Shown: positions 1 through 6,027 of the stretch, one piece after another | Position numbering within the stretch: the stretch's first letter is position 1 | Layout: every line of letters starts with the position of its first letter | From: an uncultured Polyangiaceae bacterium | GTDB taxonomy: Bacteria; Myxococcota_A; Polyangia; Polyangiales; Houyiibacteriaceae | Direction: 5' to 3' | DNA: 7,321 bases | NCBI GenBank assembly: GCA_947259605.1 | Contig: CAMYMX010000161.1 | Coordinates: 1-7,321, forward strand | The notes under the pieces: model-generated | The model's database searches: none | The model's input: only the letters and a program-made list of their open reading frames with translations | What the model was told of the DNA's origin: nothing | Position numbers and translations under genes: made by a program

Positions 1-1974
1 GCCGGGCACTTCGGCCTCGTCGTTGGCAAGCAGGCCATGTCGTTCAGCTGGCCGACCGTTGCCGCCTGGGTGCGCTGGCGGGAAGGTGTCGGCCCCGAGC
101 CTGCTGCGCTCCAAGCGCCGGCACCACTCGAGGAGCCGGACGAAGCGAGCTTTGATGACGTCGATTTCGATATCGAGCTCTTCTATCGAACCATCGTCGG
201 CACCGTGGGCGCTTGGTGGCAGCGAGTCGGCCGAGCCGCGACCGATCTCGGCGAGGAGCTCGACAACCTGCGTTGGCAAGTGCCTCGCCTCAGTGTTCTT
301 CAACAGATGCAGCCCGAAACCCGGGTGAGCCTGGGTCTTGCGCTTTCCGAAAAGGCGCACGCCGATCCGGAAGGAACCTTCTTTCTTTGGCAAGGACGTG
401 CTCTGTCCTACGCGCAGGCGGACCGCCGCGTCGACAATGTCGTTCGGGGCTTGATTCGCTGCGGTGTTCGCCGCGGCGAGCCGGTTGCCGTTTTGATGGG
501 CGCGCGCCCGAGCTACCTTTCGATGACCGCCGCGTTGAGCCGCCTTGGTGCGGTGCCGATTCTGCTGAGCCCGAGCCGTTCGCGCGCCACGCTCGAAGAT
601 GCGCTACATGGCTCGGTGCCGCGTTTCCTCGTTACCGACCCCGAGAACGCGGCTCTCGGCAAGGAGCTCCTTGGCCAGGTCCTCGTCCTCGGTGGCGTGG
701 GCGAAGAGCGCTCGCTGCCATCGGGCGTCACCGACATGGAGCAAATCGACCCCGATGCGGTGGAGCTTCCCGGCTGGTATGAGCCAAACCCGGGGCTTGC
801 CCGCGATTTGGCGATGATCATTCTCACCGCGGGGAGGGGAAAGAGCCCCCGTGCGGCCAAGATCACCAACCAACGCTGGGCCTTCTCGGCCTATGGCGCC
901 GCTGCCGCCTGCACCTTGTCGCCGCGCGACACCGTGTATTGTTGCCTGCCGTTGCATCACCCGGCCGGCATGCTGGTGACCGTGGGCGGCGGCCTCGTGG
1001 GTGGTTCCCGCCTGGCACTCGCCACGGCGTTCGACCCCGATGCGTTCTGGGACGACGTACGTCGATACGGCGCGACGGTGGTCTTCTATGCGGGCGAGAT
1101 GCTGCGCGAGCTCTTTCGGGCCGAGCCTTCCGCTTCAGACAATCAGAACCCAATTCGCCTGTTTGCGGGAAGCGGCTTACGGCGCGACGTCTGGCAGCGC
1201 ATCGTCGATCGATTCGGTCCGGTTGGCATTTTGGAGTTCTATGCAGCCACCGAAGGCAATGCCGTGCTCGCCAACGCCTCGGGTGAAAAGGTGGGCGCGC
1301 TCGGTCGTCCGCTTCCGGGGAGCGCGGAGGTCGCGCTGGTCCGCTATGACTTCGAGGCCGAGGAATTCGGACGCGACGAGCATGGCCTTCTGGTTCGGTG
1401 CGAAGACCACGAGTCCGGTATTTTGCTCGCGCGACTTGACGCCGACCATCCGCTCGCGAGCTTCACCGGAGGCGACGAGGCCGGTCGGCGCCTGCTTCGA
1501 GGAGTCTTCGAGCCTGACGACACCTGGTTCGTCACCTGGGACGTGCTGCGGCGCGATGGCGACGGTGACTTCTGGTTCGTCGACCGGGTCAGCCGTATGC
1601 TGCGCACCGCGGCGGGAATCGTCGCGACCCGGTCGATCGAAGATGCGCTCTATGGTTTTTCGGCCCTTCGACACAATGTGGTGTACGGGATCCAGCAAGA
1701 CGGGTTCGATCGACCCGTCGCGGTCGTCGTCACCGACGGTAATCGAGGGCTGGATCTGCAAGCTTGGAACGAGTTCGCCGCAGGACTGGACCCAAGGGAA
1801 CGGCCACACTGGGTCAAACGCCTCGAAGGCATCCCGATGACCGACGGCTTTCGCCCGGATAAATCAGCGCTCGAACTCGCTGCTCTCGGTGAAGGCGCCG
1901 AGCTCCTCGCATATGACGAACGCGCCCAGCGATACGGCGCCGCGCCCCGTCACGGCTCCGAAATCGGCGTCTAG
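1..1974 (+). CDS. PhaC-like hydrolase / acyl-CoA synthetase fusion protein (5' end outside window)
   Basis: The frame is open from base 1, so the ATG at 37 is internal and the true start lies upstream. The first codons read AGHFGLVVG, then SWPTVAAWV at about 40-75. This resembles the C-terminal end of PHA-synthase-type alpha/beta hydrolases, and the His at 7-9 is the likely triad His. After a helical linker (about 150-300) comes an adenylate-forming domain. Its A3 loop at 826-861 reads TAGRGKSPRAAK, not the usual TSGTTGxPKG. The A5-like EFYAATEGN is at 1234-1260. The A7-like segment at 1525-1545 has TWD where most relatives have TGD, followed by VDRVSR at 1579-1596. A candidate A10 lysine is at 1861-1863. 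From memory, the hydrolase-ligase order matches the roughly 1000-residue mycobacterial Rv1683-like proteins linked to lipid-droplet and triacylglycerol metabolism. The likely role is fatty-acid activation coupled to ester hydrolysis or acyl transfer. The substrate is unknown, and ligase activity is uncertain because of the altered motifs. Confidence 0.85.
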   Translation, partial: AGHFGLVVGKQAMSFSWPTVAAWVRWREGVGPEPAALQAPAPLEEPDEASFDDVDFDIELFYRTIVGTVGAWWQRVGRAATDLGEELDNLRWQVPRLSVLQQMQPETRVSLGLALSEKAHADPEGTFFLWQGRALSYAQADRRVDNVVRGLIRCGVRRGEPVAVLMGARPSYLSMTAALSRLGAVPILLSPSRSRATLEDALHGSVPRFLVTDPENAALGKELLGQVLVLGGVGEERSLPSGVTDMEQIDPDAVELPGWYEPNPGLARDLAMIILTAGRGKSPRAAKITNQRWAFSAYGAAAACTLSPRDTVYCCLPLHHPAGMLVTVGGGLVGGSRLALATAFDPDAFWDDVRRYGATVVFYAGEMLRELFRAEPSASDNQNPIRLFAGSGLRRDVWQRIVDRFGPVGILEFYAATEGNAVLANASGEKVGALGRPLPGSAEVALVRYDFEAEEFGRDEHGLLVRCEDHESGILLARLDADHPLASFTGGDEAGRRLLRGVFEPDDTWFVTWDVLRRDGDGDFWFVDRVSRMLRTAAGIVATRSIEDALYGFSALRHNVVYGIQQDGFDRPVAVVVTDGNRGLDLQAWNEFAAGLDPRERPHWVKRLEGIPMTDGFRPDKSALELAALGEGAELLAYDERAQRYGAAPRHGSEIGV

Positions 1975-2034
1975 GCAGCGCTTCGACTGTACAAAAATCG
2001 CGCCGGCCCCACTCTCTTGCTACATACGGTCTCG

Positions 2035-2754
2035 ATGAACCCCCGAGCTCTCCTTTTACCCTTCGCTTTGTTGACGGCGCTTCTCTTCGCCTGTGCGAAA
2101 CCGATCAACGACGGCGGCGCGTGCTTCCAAACATCGGAATGCCGTGGCGGTTCGGTCTGTGTCGAGACGGTCTACGAGGTGCCCGAGGGCGTCAATGCGA
2201 CATACTGCATGAAGGTCTGCGAGCCCGAGCAGGTCCGATGTGCGAGCGGAGCATCGTGCCTGCAATCGGCAGACGTGCTCTACGGTGCCGGAGGCATCGG
2301 TGGCCAGGGAGGGGCAGCTGGCGAAGGCGGCACGACTGGTGAAGGGGGCATGGGCGGTGAGGCCGGCATCGGCGGCATCGGCGGCACTGGCGGCATCGGC
2401 GGCATCGGCGGCGCCGGCGGCATCGGCGGCACTGGCGGCATCGGCGGCATCGGCGGCGCCGAACCCGAGCTCTGGCTCTGCTTACCCGGACAGCTCGAGA
2501 ACCCGGACTACTTCCCGCGAGACATTGGATTCCTCTGCGATGTCAGCCTCGACTGCGTCCTCGGTGGGGTCTGCGTGTGCATTCCCGGAGCGACCTGTGA
2601 GGGAGAGGGCAGGAACGGCCCGACCTGCCAGCGGATTTGCGACCCGACCGCCATCAACGAGTGTCCGCGCGTGGCCGAAGTTGCGCCTGAGTGCACCGAT
2701 CTGGGGGACGGCCGCGGATTTTGCGACCCAACGACCATCATGCTCGACCGGTAG
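2035..2754 (+). CDS. Cys-rich lipoprotein with Gly-rich repeat linker, function unknown
   Basis: The product has 239 residues. Residues 1-20 form a lipoprotein signal peptide: Arg4, a Leu-rich core, then the lipobox LFAC with the lipidated Cys20 at 2092-2094. Residue +2 is Ala, so there is no Asp retention signal and an outer-membrane location is plausible. The mature protein has a first Cys-rich module (about residues 30-80, spaced C-x5-C-x5-C), a Gly-rich linker (about 84-142), and a second Cys-rich module to the end (about 148-235) that is probably disulfide-bonded outside the cytoplasm. Secreted Cys-rich lipoproteins of this style are common in myxobacteria, but no specific family or function is recognised. 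The ATG at 2035 is preferred because the signal peptide fits it. An in-frame TTG at 2017 would add six residues. No Shine-Dalgarno sequence precedes either start, so initiation may be leaderless or weak. Confidence 0.85.
   Translation: MNPRALLLPFALLTALLFACAKPINDGGACFQTSECRGGSVCVETVYEVPEGVNATYCMKVCEPEQVRCASGASCLQSADVLYGAGGIGGQGGAAGEGGTTGEGGMGGEAGIGGIGGTGGIGGIGGAGGIGGTGGIGGIGGAEPELWLCLPGQLENPDYFPRDIGFLCDVSLDCVLGGVCVCIPGATCEGEGRNGPTCQRICDPTAINECPRVAEVAPECTDLGDGRGFCDPTTIMLDR
2368..2460 (+). repeat. 9-bp tandem repeat with nested 45-bp duplication, coding for X-Gly-Gly
   Basis: Ten consecutive 9-bp units of the form NNN-GGC-GGC start at 2368, followed by a terminal GCC. The variable codon runs ATC, ATC, ACT, ATC, ATC, GCC, ATC, ACT, ATC, ATC, GCC (Ile, Thr or Ala). 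Five units form a 45-bp block at 2377-2421, and the next block repeats it base for base over 39 bp (2422-2460) before diverging into the second Cys-rich module. A more degenerate Gly-rich stretch precedes it from 2284. All units are multiples of three, so copy-number change would lengthen or shorten the linker without shifting the frame. Confidence 0.9.
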
Positions 2755-2776
2755 TGCGGGTACCTTGATTTGGCCA

Positions 2777-2805
2777 TTTACGTGGGCCGGTCGGAACATT
2801 AGACT
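2777..2805 (+). promoter_or_regulatory. Putative sigma70-type promoter for the 2815-3501 gene
   Basis: A -35-like TTTACG (2777-2782, 4/6 to TTGACA) and a -10-like TAGACT (2800-2805, 4/6 to TATAAT, with the key first T, second A and last T) are separated by exactly 17 bp. Transcription would start near 2811-2813, only 2-4 bases before the ATG at 2815. That leaves no room for a ribosome binding site and implies a nearly leaderless message. The call rests on matches to the E. coli consensus only. Confidence 0.45.
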
Positions 2806-2814
2806 CACTCGGTC

Positions 2815-3501
2815 ATGCCCACACCCCAAGAAACAGTCGACGCCCTTCGTTCCTATTTGCGCTTGCACCCCGAGGAGGTCGGACGCGCGGTTCGCAGCGC
2901 CTTGGGCCTCAGGGTCGGCGTCCCCGTCGCTGCCCTGCGTTGGCTCGGCCAGCAGGCGGAGCGCAGCGGCAAGGTCGAGGATTTTCACATCGACTCGGTT
3001 CCGCCGGGCCTTCGTCTATCGGGCAATGTCGACTTGATGAACACACCGATTCGCGCAGGCGCGATCGTTTTTGTAGAGCGCATCGTGTTCAACGATGAGC
3101 AGCTGACCGTGGCGCTTCGGCTCGAAGAGGTGAAGCTCAAGCTCAACGGTGAGTCCGACTCCCCGATCGCTGCCTTGATCAAATCCGGAGCGCTGGACCT
3201 TTCGAACCCGGGGACGCTGGTGAACTTCATGCCGGGCCGCTCTCCGGTTCTGGCCGAGGCCAACGGGAACCGAATCGTGCTCGACCTGATGCGCGATCCG
3301 AAGATTGGCAAAAACCCGCTCGTCCGGCGGGCCGTCTCCTTGCTGACTTCGTTCGTCACGCTGCACGGCGTCGAAACCGACCAGCGGCACGTCGATATCG
3401 CGTTCCGCGCGCTTCCGACCGGATTTGGCGGGGCCTTTCGCTCGGTTCGCCAGAACGTCCTGCTGCCCGGGATGAGCCGTTTCCTCCCGCGGGCGAGGTA
3501 G
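2815..3501 (+). CDS. Conserved-looking protein of unknown function, 228 aa
   Basis: The gene encodes a 228-residue protein with no signal peptide and no obvious transmembrane helix. Residues 1-55 look helical, including an amphipathic stretch around 20-48 (GLRVGVPVAALRWL). Residues 60-115 alternate hydrophobic and polar residues as in a beta-sheet (GLRLSGNVDLM, IVFVERIVF, LTVALRLEEVKLKL). Residues 117-175 are mixed, 176-195 helical (LVRRAVSLLTSFVTLHGV), and the C-terminus is basic (SRFLPRAR). No catalytic motif is visible. The beta pattern faintly recalls lipid-binding DUF2993/LmeA-type folds, but this is too weak to assign. The ATG at 2815 is the first start in a frame with normal codon bias. 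It lacks a Shine-Dalgarno sequence and follows a good promoter. The 3' end contains the ribosome binding site for the next small ORF. Confidence 0.8.
   Translation: MPTPQETVDALRSYLRLHPEEVGRAVRSALGLRVGVPVAALRWLGQQAERSGKVEDFHIDSVPPGLRLSGNVDLMNTPIRAGAIVFVERIVFNDEQLTVALRLEEVKLKLNGESDSPIAALIKSGALDLSNPGTLVNFMPGRSPVLAEANGNRIVLDLMRDPKIGKNPLVRRAVSLLTSFVTLHGVETDQRHVDIAFRALPTGFGGAFRSVRQNVLLPGMSRFLPRAR
3495..3498 (+). promoter_or_regulatory. Shine-Dalgarno-like GAGG for the 23-codon ORF
   Basis: GAGG lies in the last codons of the upstream gene, nine bases before the ATG at 3508. This spacing is usable and suggests translational coupling. Confidence 0.4.
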
Positions 3502-3507
3502 CGCGCC

Positions 3508-3579
3508 ATGCCGACCTGCCGATCGTGCAAGGACGAGGTTGATGAGCTCGTGGCCGTCAAGGCAGACGGGCGCCGCTAG
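3508..3579 (+). pseudogene. 23-residue ORF resembling a truncated CxxC zinc-ribbon protein
   Basis: The ORF starts six bases after the preceding stop codon and has its own GAGG. The peptide begins MPTCRSCKDEVDELVAVK and ends GRR. A CxxC pair (Cys4, Cys7) followed by an acidic segment and VAVK resembles, from memory, the N-terminus of small (about 60-residue) deltaproteobacterial zinc-ribbon proteins that carry a second Cys pair soon after this point. Here a TAG at 3577-3579 ends the frame exactly there. No second CxxC half is seen in any + strand frame just downstream, where the 3' end of the convergent kinase gene begins at 3602. It may be a remnant cut by a deletion or junction, or a genuine microprotein that binds metal as a dimer. 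It is too short for routine gene callers. Confidence 0.4.
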
Positions 3580-3601
3580 CCGGGCGTCCCATCACGACCG
3601 C

Positions 3602-5890
3602 TCAGCTTCCGGGCGACGGCTCGCCGGACGTCGGCTCGGATTCGGGCTCCGGCGCGTGGGGCGTCGCACGGTTGCGAAGCGCCTCGAGCTCTTCTTCTGC
3701 GAACTCGAGCTCGAGCTCGGCGCGGCTACGCGCGGCGACGGCTCTGGCAACGGCGTCCTGGAGGTCTTTGGATTTCGAGAGCTCGGCGTTCAGGCGGGCG
3801 TCGAGCGCGGCGATCTCACCCTGAAGCTCTAGTCGGCGCTCGCCTTCTCGGTCGAGTCGTCGCTGGATGCGCTCGGCGCGTTCTTGCTCCGCGCTCAGCT
3901 GCCGTGCCGTCGCAGTGAGCTTCTGATTCGCACCGGCGAGCGAGCGCTCCGTCGCGGAAAGGTCACGCTCGGTTTCGGAAAGGTGCTGCTCGATCGTCGC
4001 CTTCTCTTGGCGGTTCTGTGCGAGCTTCTCGCGCGTCCGCGTCAGGCGTCGCTCTTCGTCTTTGAGCTGCGTTTTCAGAGCTGCGACCTGCCCGTCGGTG
4101 CGCGCCAGGCGCTTCGCGAGCTCGGTGCGCGTCAGCCGGCTCTGCGCATAGCGGAGCTCCAGCTGTTCGGCGATCTCGCGCGTGTCGGCGAGGTCCCGGC
4201 GAAGATCCGACGCGGTGAGCTTGGCTCGTTGAGCCACTTCGCGCTGGGTTTCGGCCTGCTGATAGAAGACGGTCACCGCGGCGCCCGATGCTCCGAGCAG
4301 GGCGAGCGCCAGTGGAATCGTCCAACGCAGAATCGTCTTCACGCGTTGACGACGCTCTTCGGGGAGCGACAGCGCCGAGAGCTCCCCGACAAGCTCTTCG
4401 GCCGTGGGCCGCTCGGCGGCGTCGAGACTCAGCCAGCGTTGGAAGAACGGGGCGAGGTATTTGAGACCTTTTCGGTTCGGTGCACCGGGCGTCTCCTTGG
4501 AGCGATTTTCGATGAACGTGTCGACCGCCCCCGCGGCGACGTCCTCTTGGGTTTCCGGCTCCAGGGCGTTCCGAAGTGAAAGGGCCAGCGCGAATACGTC
4601 GGCCTTGTTGCTCACCACGGGTTTGCTCTCGACCGTTGCAAACTGTGCAGCGACCTCGGGCGCGAAGTACGTCGGCGTCCCCGCGACCACCATCTCGGCC
4701 TCGGTCGCGGCCACACCAAGGTCGAGAAGCACCGGCGTGACTTCCTCTGCGCCGAACCCTGGAATCCGAGCGAGAAAGATGTTTTCCGGTTTGACGTCTT
4801 GGTGGCGCACCCCTGCGGCGTGCATCGCGGCGAGCGCACGCGCGAGTGGCTGAAAGATCGAAAGCGCTTCGGCGCGATTCAAGGGCTCGCGCTGCAGACG
4901 TGACTCGAGCGTCTCCCCGTCGTACCAGGGCATGACGAACCAGAGCCGCTCCTCGAACCAGCCGTGGTCTTTGAACTGCACGATCGACGGGTGGAAAACC
5001 GAGGCGATGAGTCGCAGCTCCCGCAGTGCCGATTGCTTGGCCGACTTCGAATGCGCAGGCTGGTGCAACATTTTCAGGGCGACCACATGCCCCGGAACTT
5101 CGGTGTCCTTGGCACGGTACACGTCTCCAAACGCACCCAGCCCGACGCGCGCCTCGATCGAGTATCGCCCGCCGACGATCGTGCCATTGGACAAGGGCTC
5201 GACGATTTCGTTCTCCTCGCCTGGTGCACGCGGCGCGGCTTCGAGAGCAAACGCCTCGATGATGACGCGACCCAAGCGGCTCGCGTCGGAAACGCCGTGA
5301 TCCGCGAGAATCCGTCGCGCCTGCGCCATGGCCGCATCCACCCGCTCTTCCATCACCTCCGGCGGCTTGCCGTAGACGAACGCCAGCTCTTCGATGCTGA
5401 GCTCCCGCGCGTGGCGAAGCTCCAAGAGCTCAGAGTCTTCGTTGCTGAGGTCGAAGCGCAGCCCATTGAGGGGGCTCGTGGAGTGATGCGCGGAGGGAAG
5501 GGCGCGCCAGGGCAGCCCCTCCAACACTTCCTTGGTCGGCGCCTCGTGTGGGCGGCTCTGGTTGTGCATGTAGCCGCGGGCAGCCCTGTAGAGCCTCGCG
5601 CGGATGCCAGGCTCCTGAAGCAATTCGTCGCTTTCGGTTTTCGCGACGAAGGCGCGAAGCTTCGCGAGGTAGTGTTCCGCGCGCTCGGTGGAGCCGGTCC
5701 GAATCGCAAGGTACTGCCGCAGACCTTCGGCGTAGTAACGAAAGGCGCGGCCGTGCAGGACGTCGACGATCGTCTGTGGTTGACCGTTCGAAAGCGCGAT
5801 GGACGCGGCCGCTTGGGTAAGCGCCGCGTCGCCCTTCCCGAGTGGGCTCAGTTGATTTAGAAGAAAGGGGACGGTGCCCAGAGTTCCCAT
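3602..5890 (-). CDS. Membrane-anchored Ser/Thr protein kinase with sigma-factor-like N-terminus and C-terminal coiled coil
   Basis: The product has 762 residues from the ATG at 5890. That ATG is chosen over a TTG at 5905 because GAGG lies five bases upstream of it. Residues 46-115 resemble sigma70 region 2 (RYYAEGLRQYL, ARLYRAARG). Residues 145-195 resemble the region 4 helix-turn-helix (SELLELRHARELSIEELA, then RVDAAMAQARRIL). The kinase domain spans about 243-505: glycine loop VGLGAFGDV (249-257), Lys273 in VALK, Glu291, catalytic loop HQDVKPEN (Asp365, Lys367, Asn370), DLG (Asp390) and APE (410-412). All core catalytic residues are present. The usual HRD is HQD, making it a non-RD kinase, and DFG is DLG. 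A helix at 523-543 is preceded by basic residues, so the N-terminus should be cytoplasmic. Residues 545-740 form a long charged coiled coil, predicted to be periplasmic, with leucines at strict 7-residue spacing (637, 644, 651, 658, 665). The tail is rich in Pro, Glu and Ser. The kinase assignment is secure. The sigma-like domain is an inference from pattern. Confidence 0.93.
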   Translation of the reverse strand: MGTLGTVPFLLNQLSPLGKGDAALTQAAASIALSNGQPQTIVDVLHGRAFRYYAEGLRQYLAIRTGSTERAEHYLAKLRAFVAKTESDELLQEPGIRARLYRAARGYMHNQSRPHEAPTKEVLEGLPWRALPSAHHSTSPLNGLRFDLSNEDSELLELRHARELSIEELAFVYGKPPEVMEERVDAAMAQARRILADHGVSDASRLGRVIIEAFALEAAPRAPGEENEIVEPLSNGTIVGGRYSIEARVGLGAFGDVYRAKDTEVPGHVVALKMLHQPAHSKSAKQSALRELRLIASVFHPSIVQFKDHGWFEERLWFVMPWYDGETLESRLQREPLNRAEALSIFQPLARALAAMHAAGVRHQDVKPENIFLARIPGFGAEEVTPVLLDLGVAATEAEMVVAGTPTYFAPEVAAQFATVESKPVVSNKADVFALALSLRNALEPETQEDVAAGAVDTFIENRSKETPGAPNRKGLKYLAPFFQRWLSLDAAERPTAEELVGELSALSLPEERRQRVKTILRWTIPLALALLGASGAAVTVFYQQAETQREVAQRAKLTASDLRRDLADTREIAEQLELRYAQSRLTRTELAKRLARTDGQVAALKTQLKDEERRLTRTREKLAQNRQEKATIEQHLSETERDLSATERSLAGANQKLTATARQLSAEQERAERIQRRLDREGERRLELQGEIAALDARLNAELSKSKDLQDAVARAVAARSRAELELEFAEEELEALRNRATPHAPEPESEPTSGEPSPGS

Positions 5891-5895
5891 GGTTG

Positions 5896-5899
5896 CCTC
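5896..5899 (-). promoter_or_regulatory. Ribosome binding site deciding the kinase start
   Basis: On the - strand GAGG is followed by five bases and the ATG at 5890. The alternative in-frame TTG at 5905 lies upstream of this GAGG and has no comparable site, so the ATG is preferred. Confidence 0.55.
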
Positions 5900-6013
5900 G
5901 TACAAAGTGGGGAACTGTAAGGATGGGTCACCCTAGAGGCGGCACTCAACAAAACCGCAAGGCGAAGCTGCGTTCTGCGGGCGCTAAATTTGCGTTGCAC
6001 CGGGTTCGGGCCC

Positions 6014-6019
6014 AAGGTG
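6014..6019 (+). promoter_or_regulatory. Ribosome binding site deciding the lipoprotein start
   Basis: AAGGTG ends eight bases before the GTG at 6028. That GTG yields a compact 20-residue lipoprotein signal peptide. The alternatives, TTG at 5995 and ATG at 5923, give long basic N-termini unlike a signal peptide. Confidence 0.5.
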
Positions 6020-6027
6020 TCCACGTC

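Larger units (their letters stand above)
5891..6027. promoter_or_regulatory. Divergent intergenic region between kinase and lipoprotein genes
   Basis: These 137 bp separate two divergent starts and must hold both promoters unless the signals lie inside the genes. On the + strand a -10-like TAAATT (5985-5990) has no matching -35 box. On the - strand a TTGCGG/TCTAGG pair with 17-bp spacing is weak. A small inverted repeat, GGGTCACCC (5925-5933), could be part of an operator but is short enough to be chance. The + frame of the downstream gene is open across the region from an ATG at 5923, so a longer product cannot be fully excluded. Confidence 0.35.

Noticed and set aside
1001..1840. 279-codon + strand frame overlapping the ligase domain
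   Set aside because: It overlaps the ligase frame, which carries the A3, A5 and A7 motifs. Its own Ser/Arg-rich translation is typical of an out-of-frame shadow.
1975..2034. Possible promoter (TACATA at 2021-2026) before the lipoprotein gene
   Set aside because: No -35 box lies at 16-18 bp spacing and the -10 match is only 3/6.
2750..2764. Possible hairpin (GGTA...TACC) after the lipoprotein gene
   Set aside because: It has only a 4-bp stem and no following T-run, so it is not a credible terminator.
2240..3037. 265-codon + strand frame spanning the lipoprotein and the next gene start
   Set aside because: Its Ala/Ser repeat (AASAASAAP) is the frame-shifted reading of the 9-bp Gly repeat, and it crosses an intergenic promoter region.
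3690..3730. Repeated GAGCTC/CTCGAG-like palindromes within the kinase coiled-coil coding region
   Set aside because: They arise from alternating Glu-Leu codons (GAG CTC and reverse) in the coiled coil and recur throughout this GC-rich window, so they do not indicate an operator.
3884..4579. 231-codon + strand open frame over the kinase coiled-coil region
   Set aside because: It is antisense to the heptad-repeat and transmembrane codons of the kinase. The Leu/Arg-rich translation simply reflects reversed Glu/Leu/Arg codons.
4964..5860. 298-codon + strand open frame antisense to the kinase N-terminal region
   Set aside because: It lies entirely inside the kinase gene, whose conserved motifs fix the - strand as coding. 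Long antisense frames are expected from the third-position G/C bias, and no domain is recognisable in its translation.
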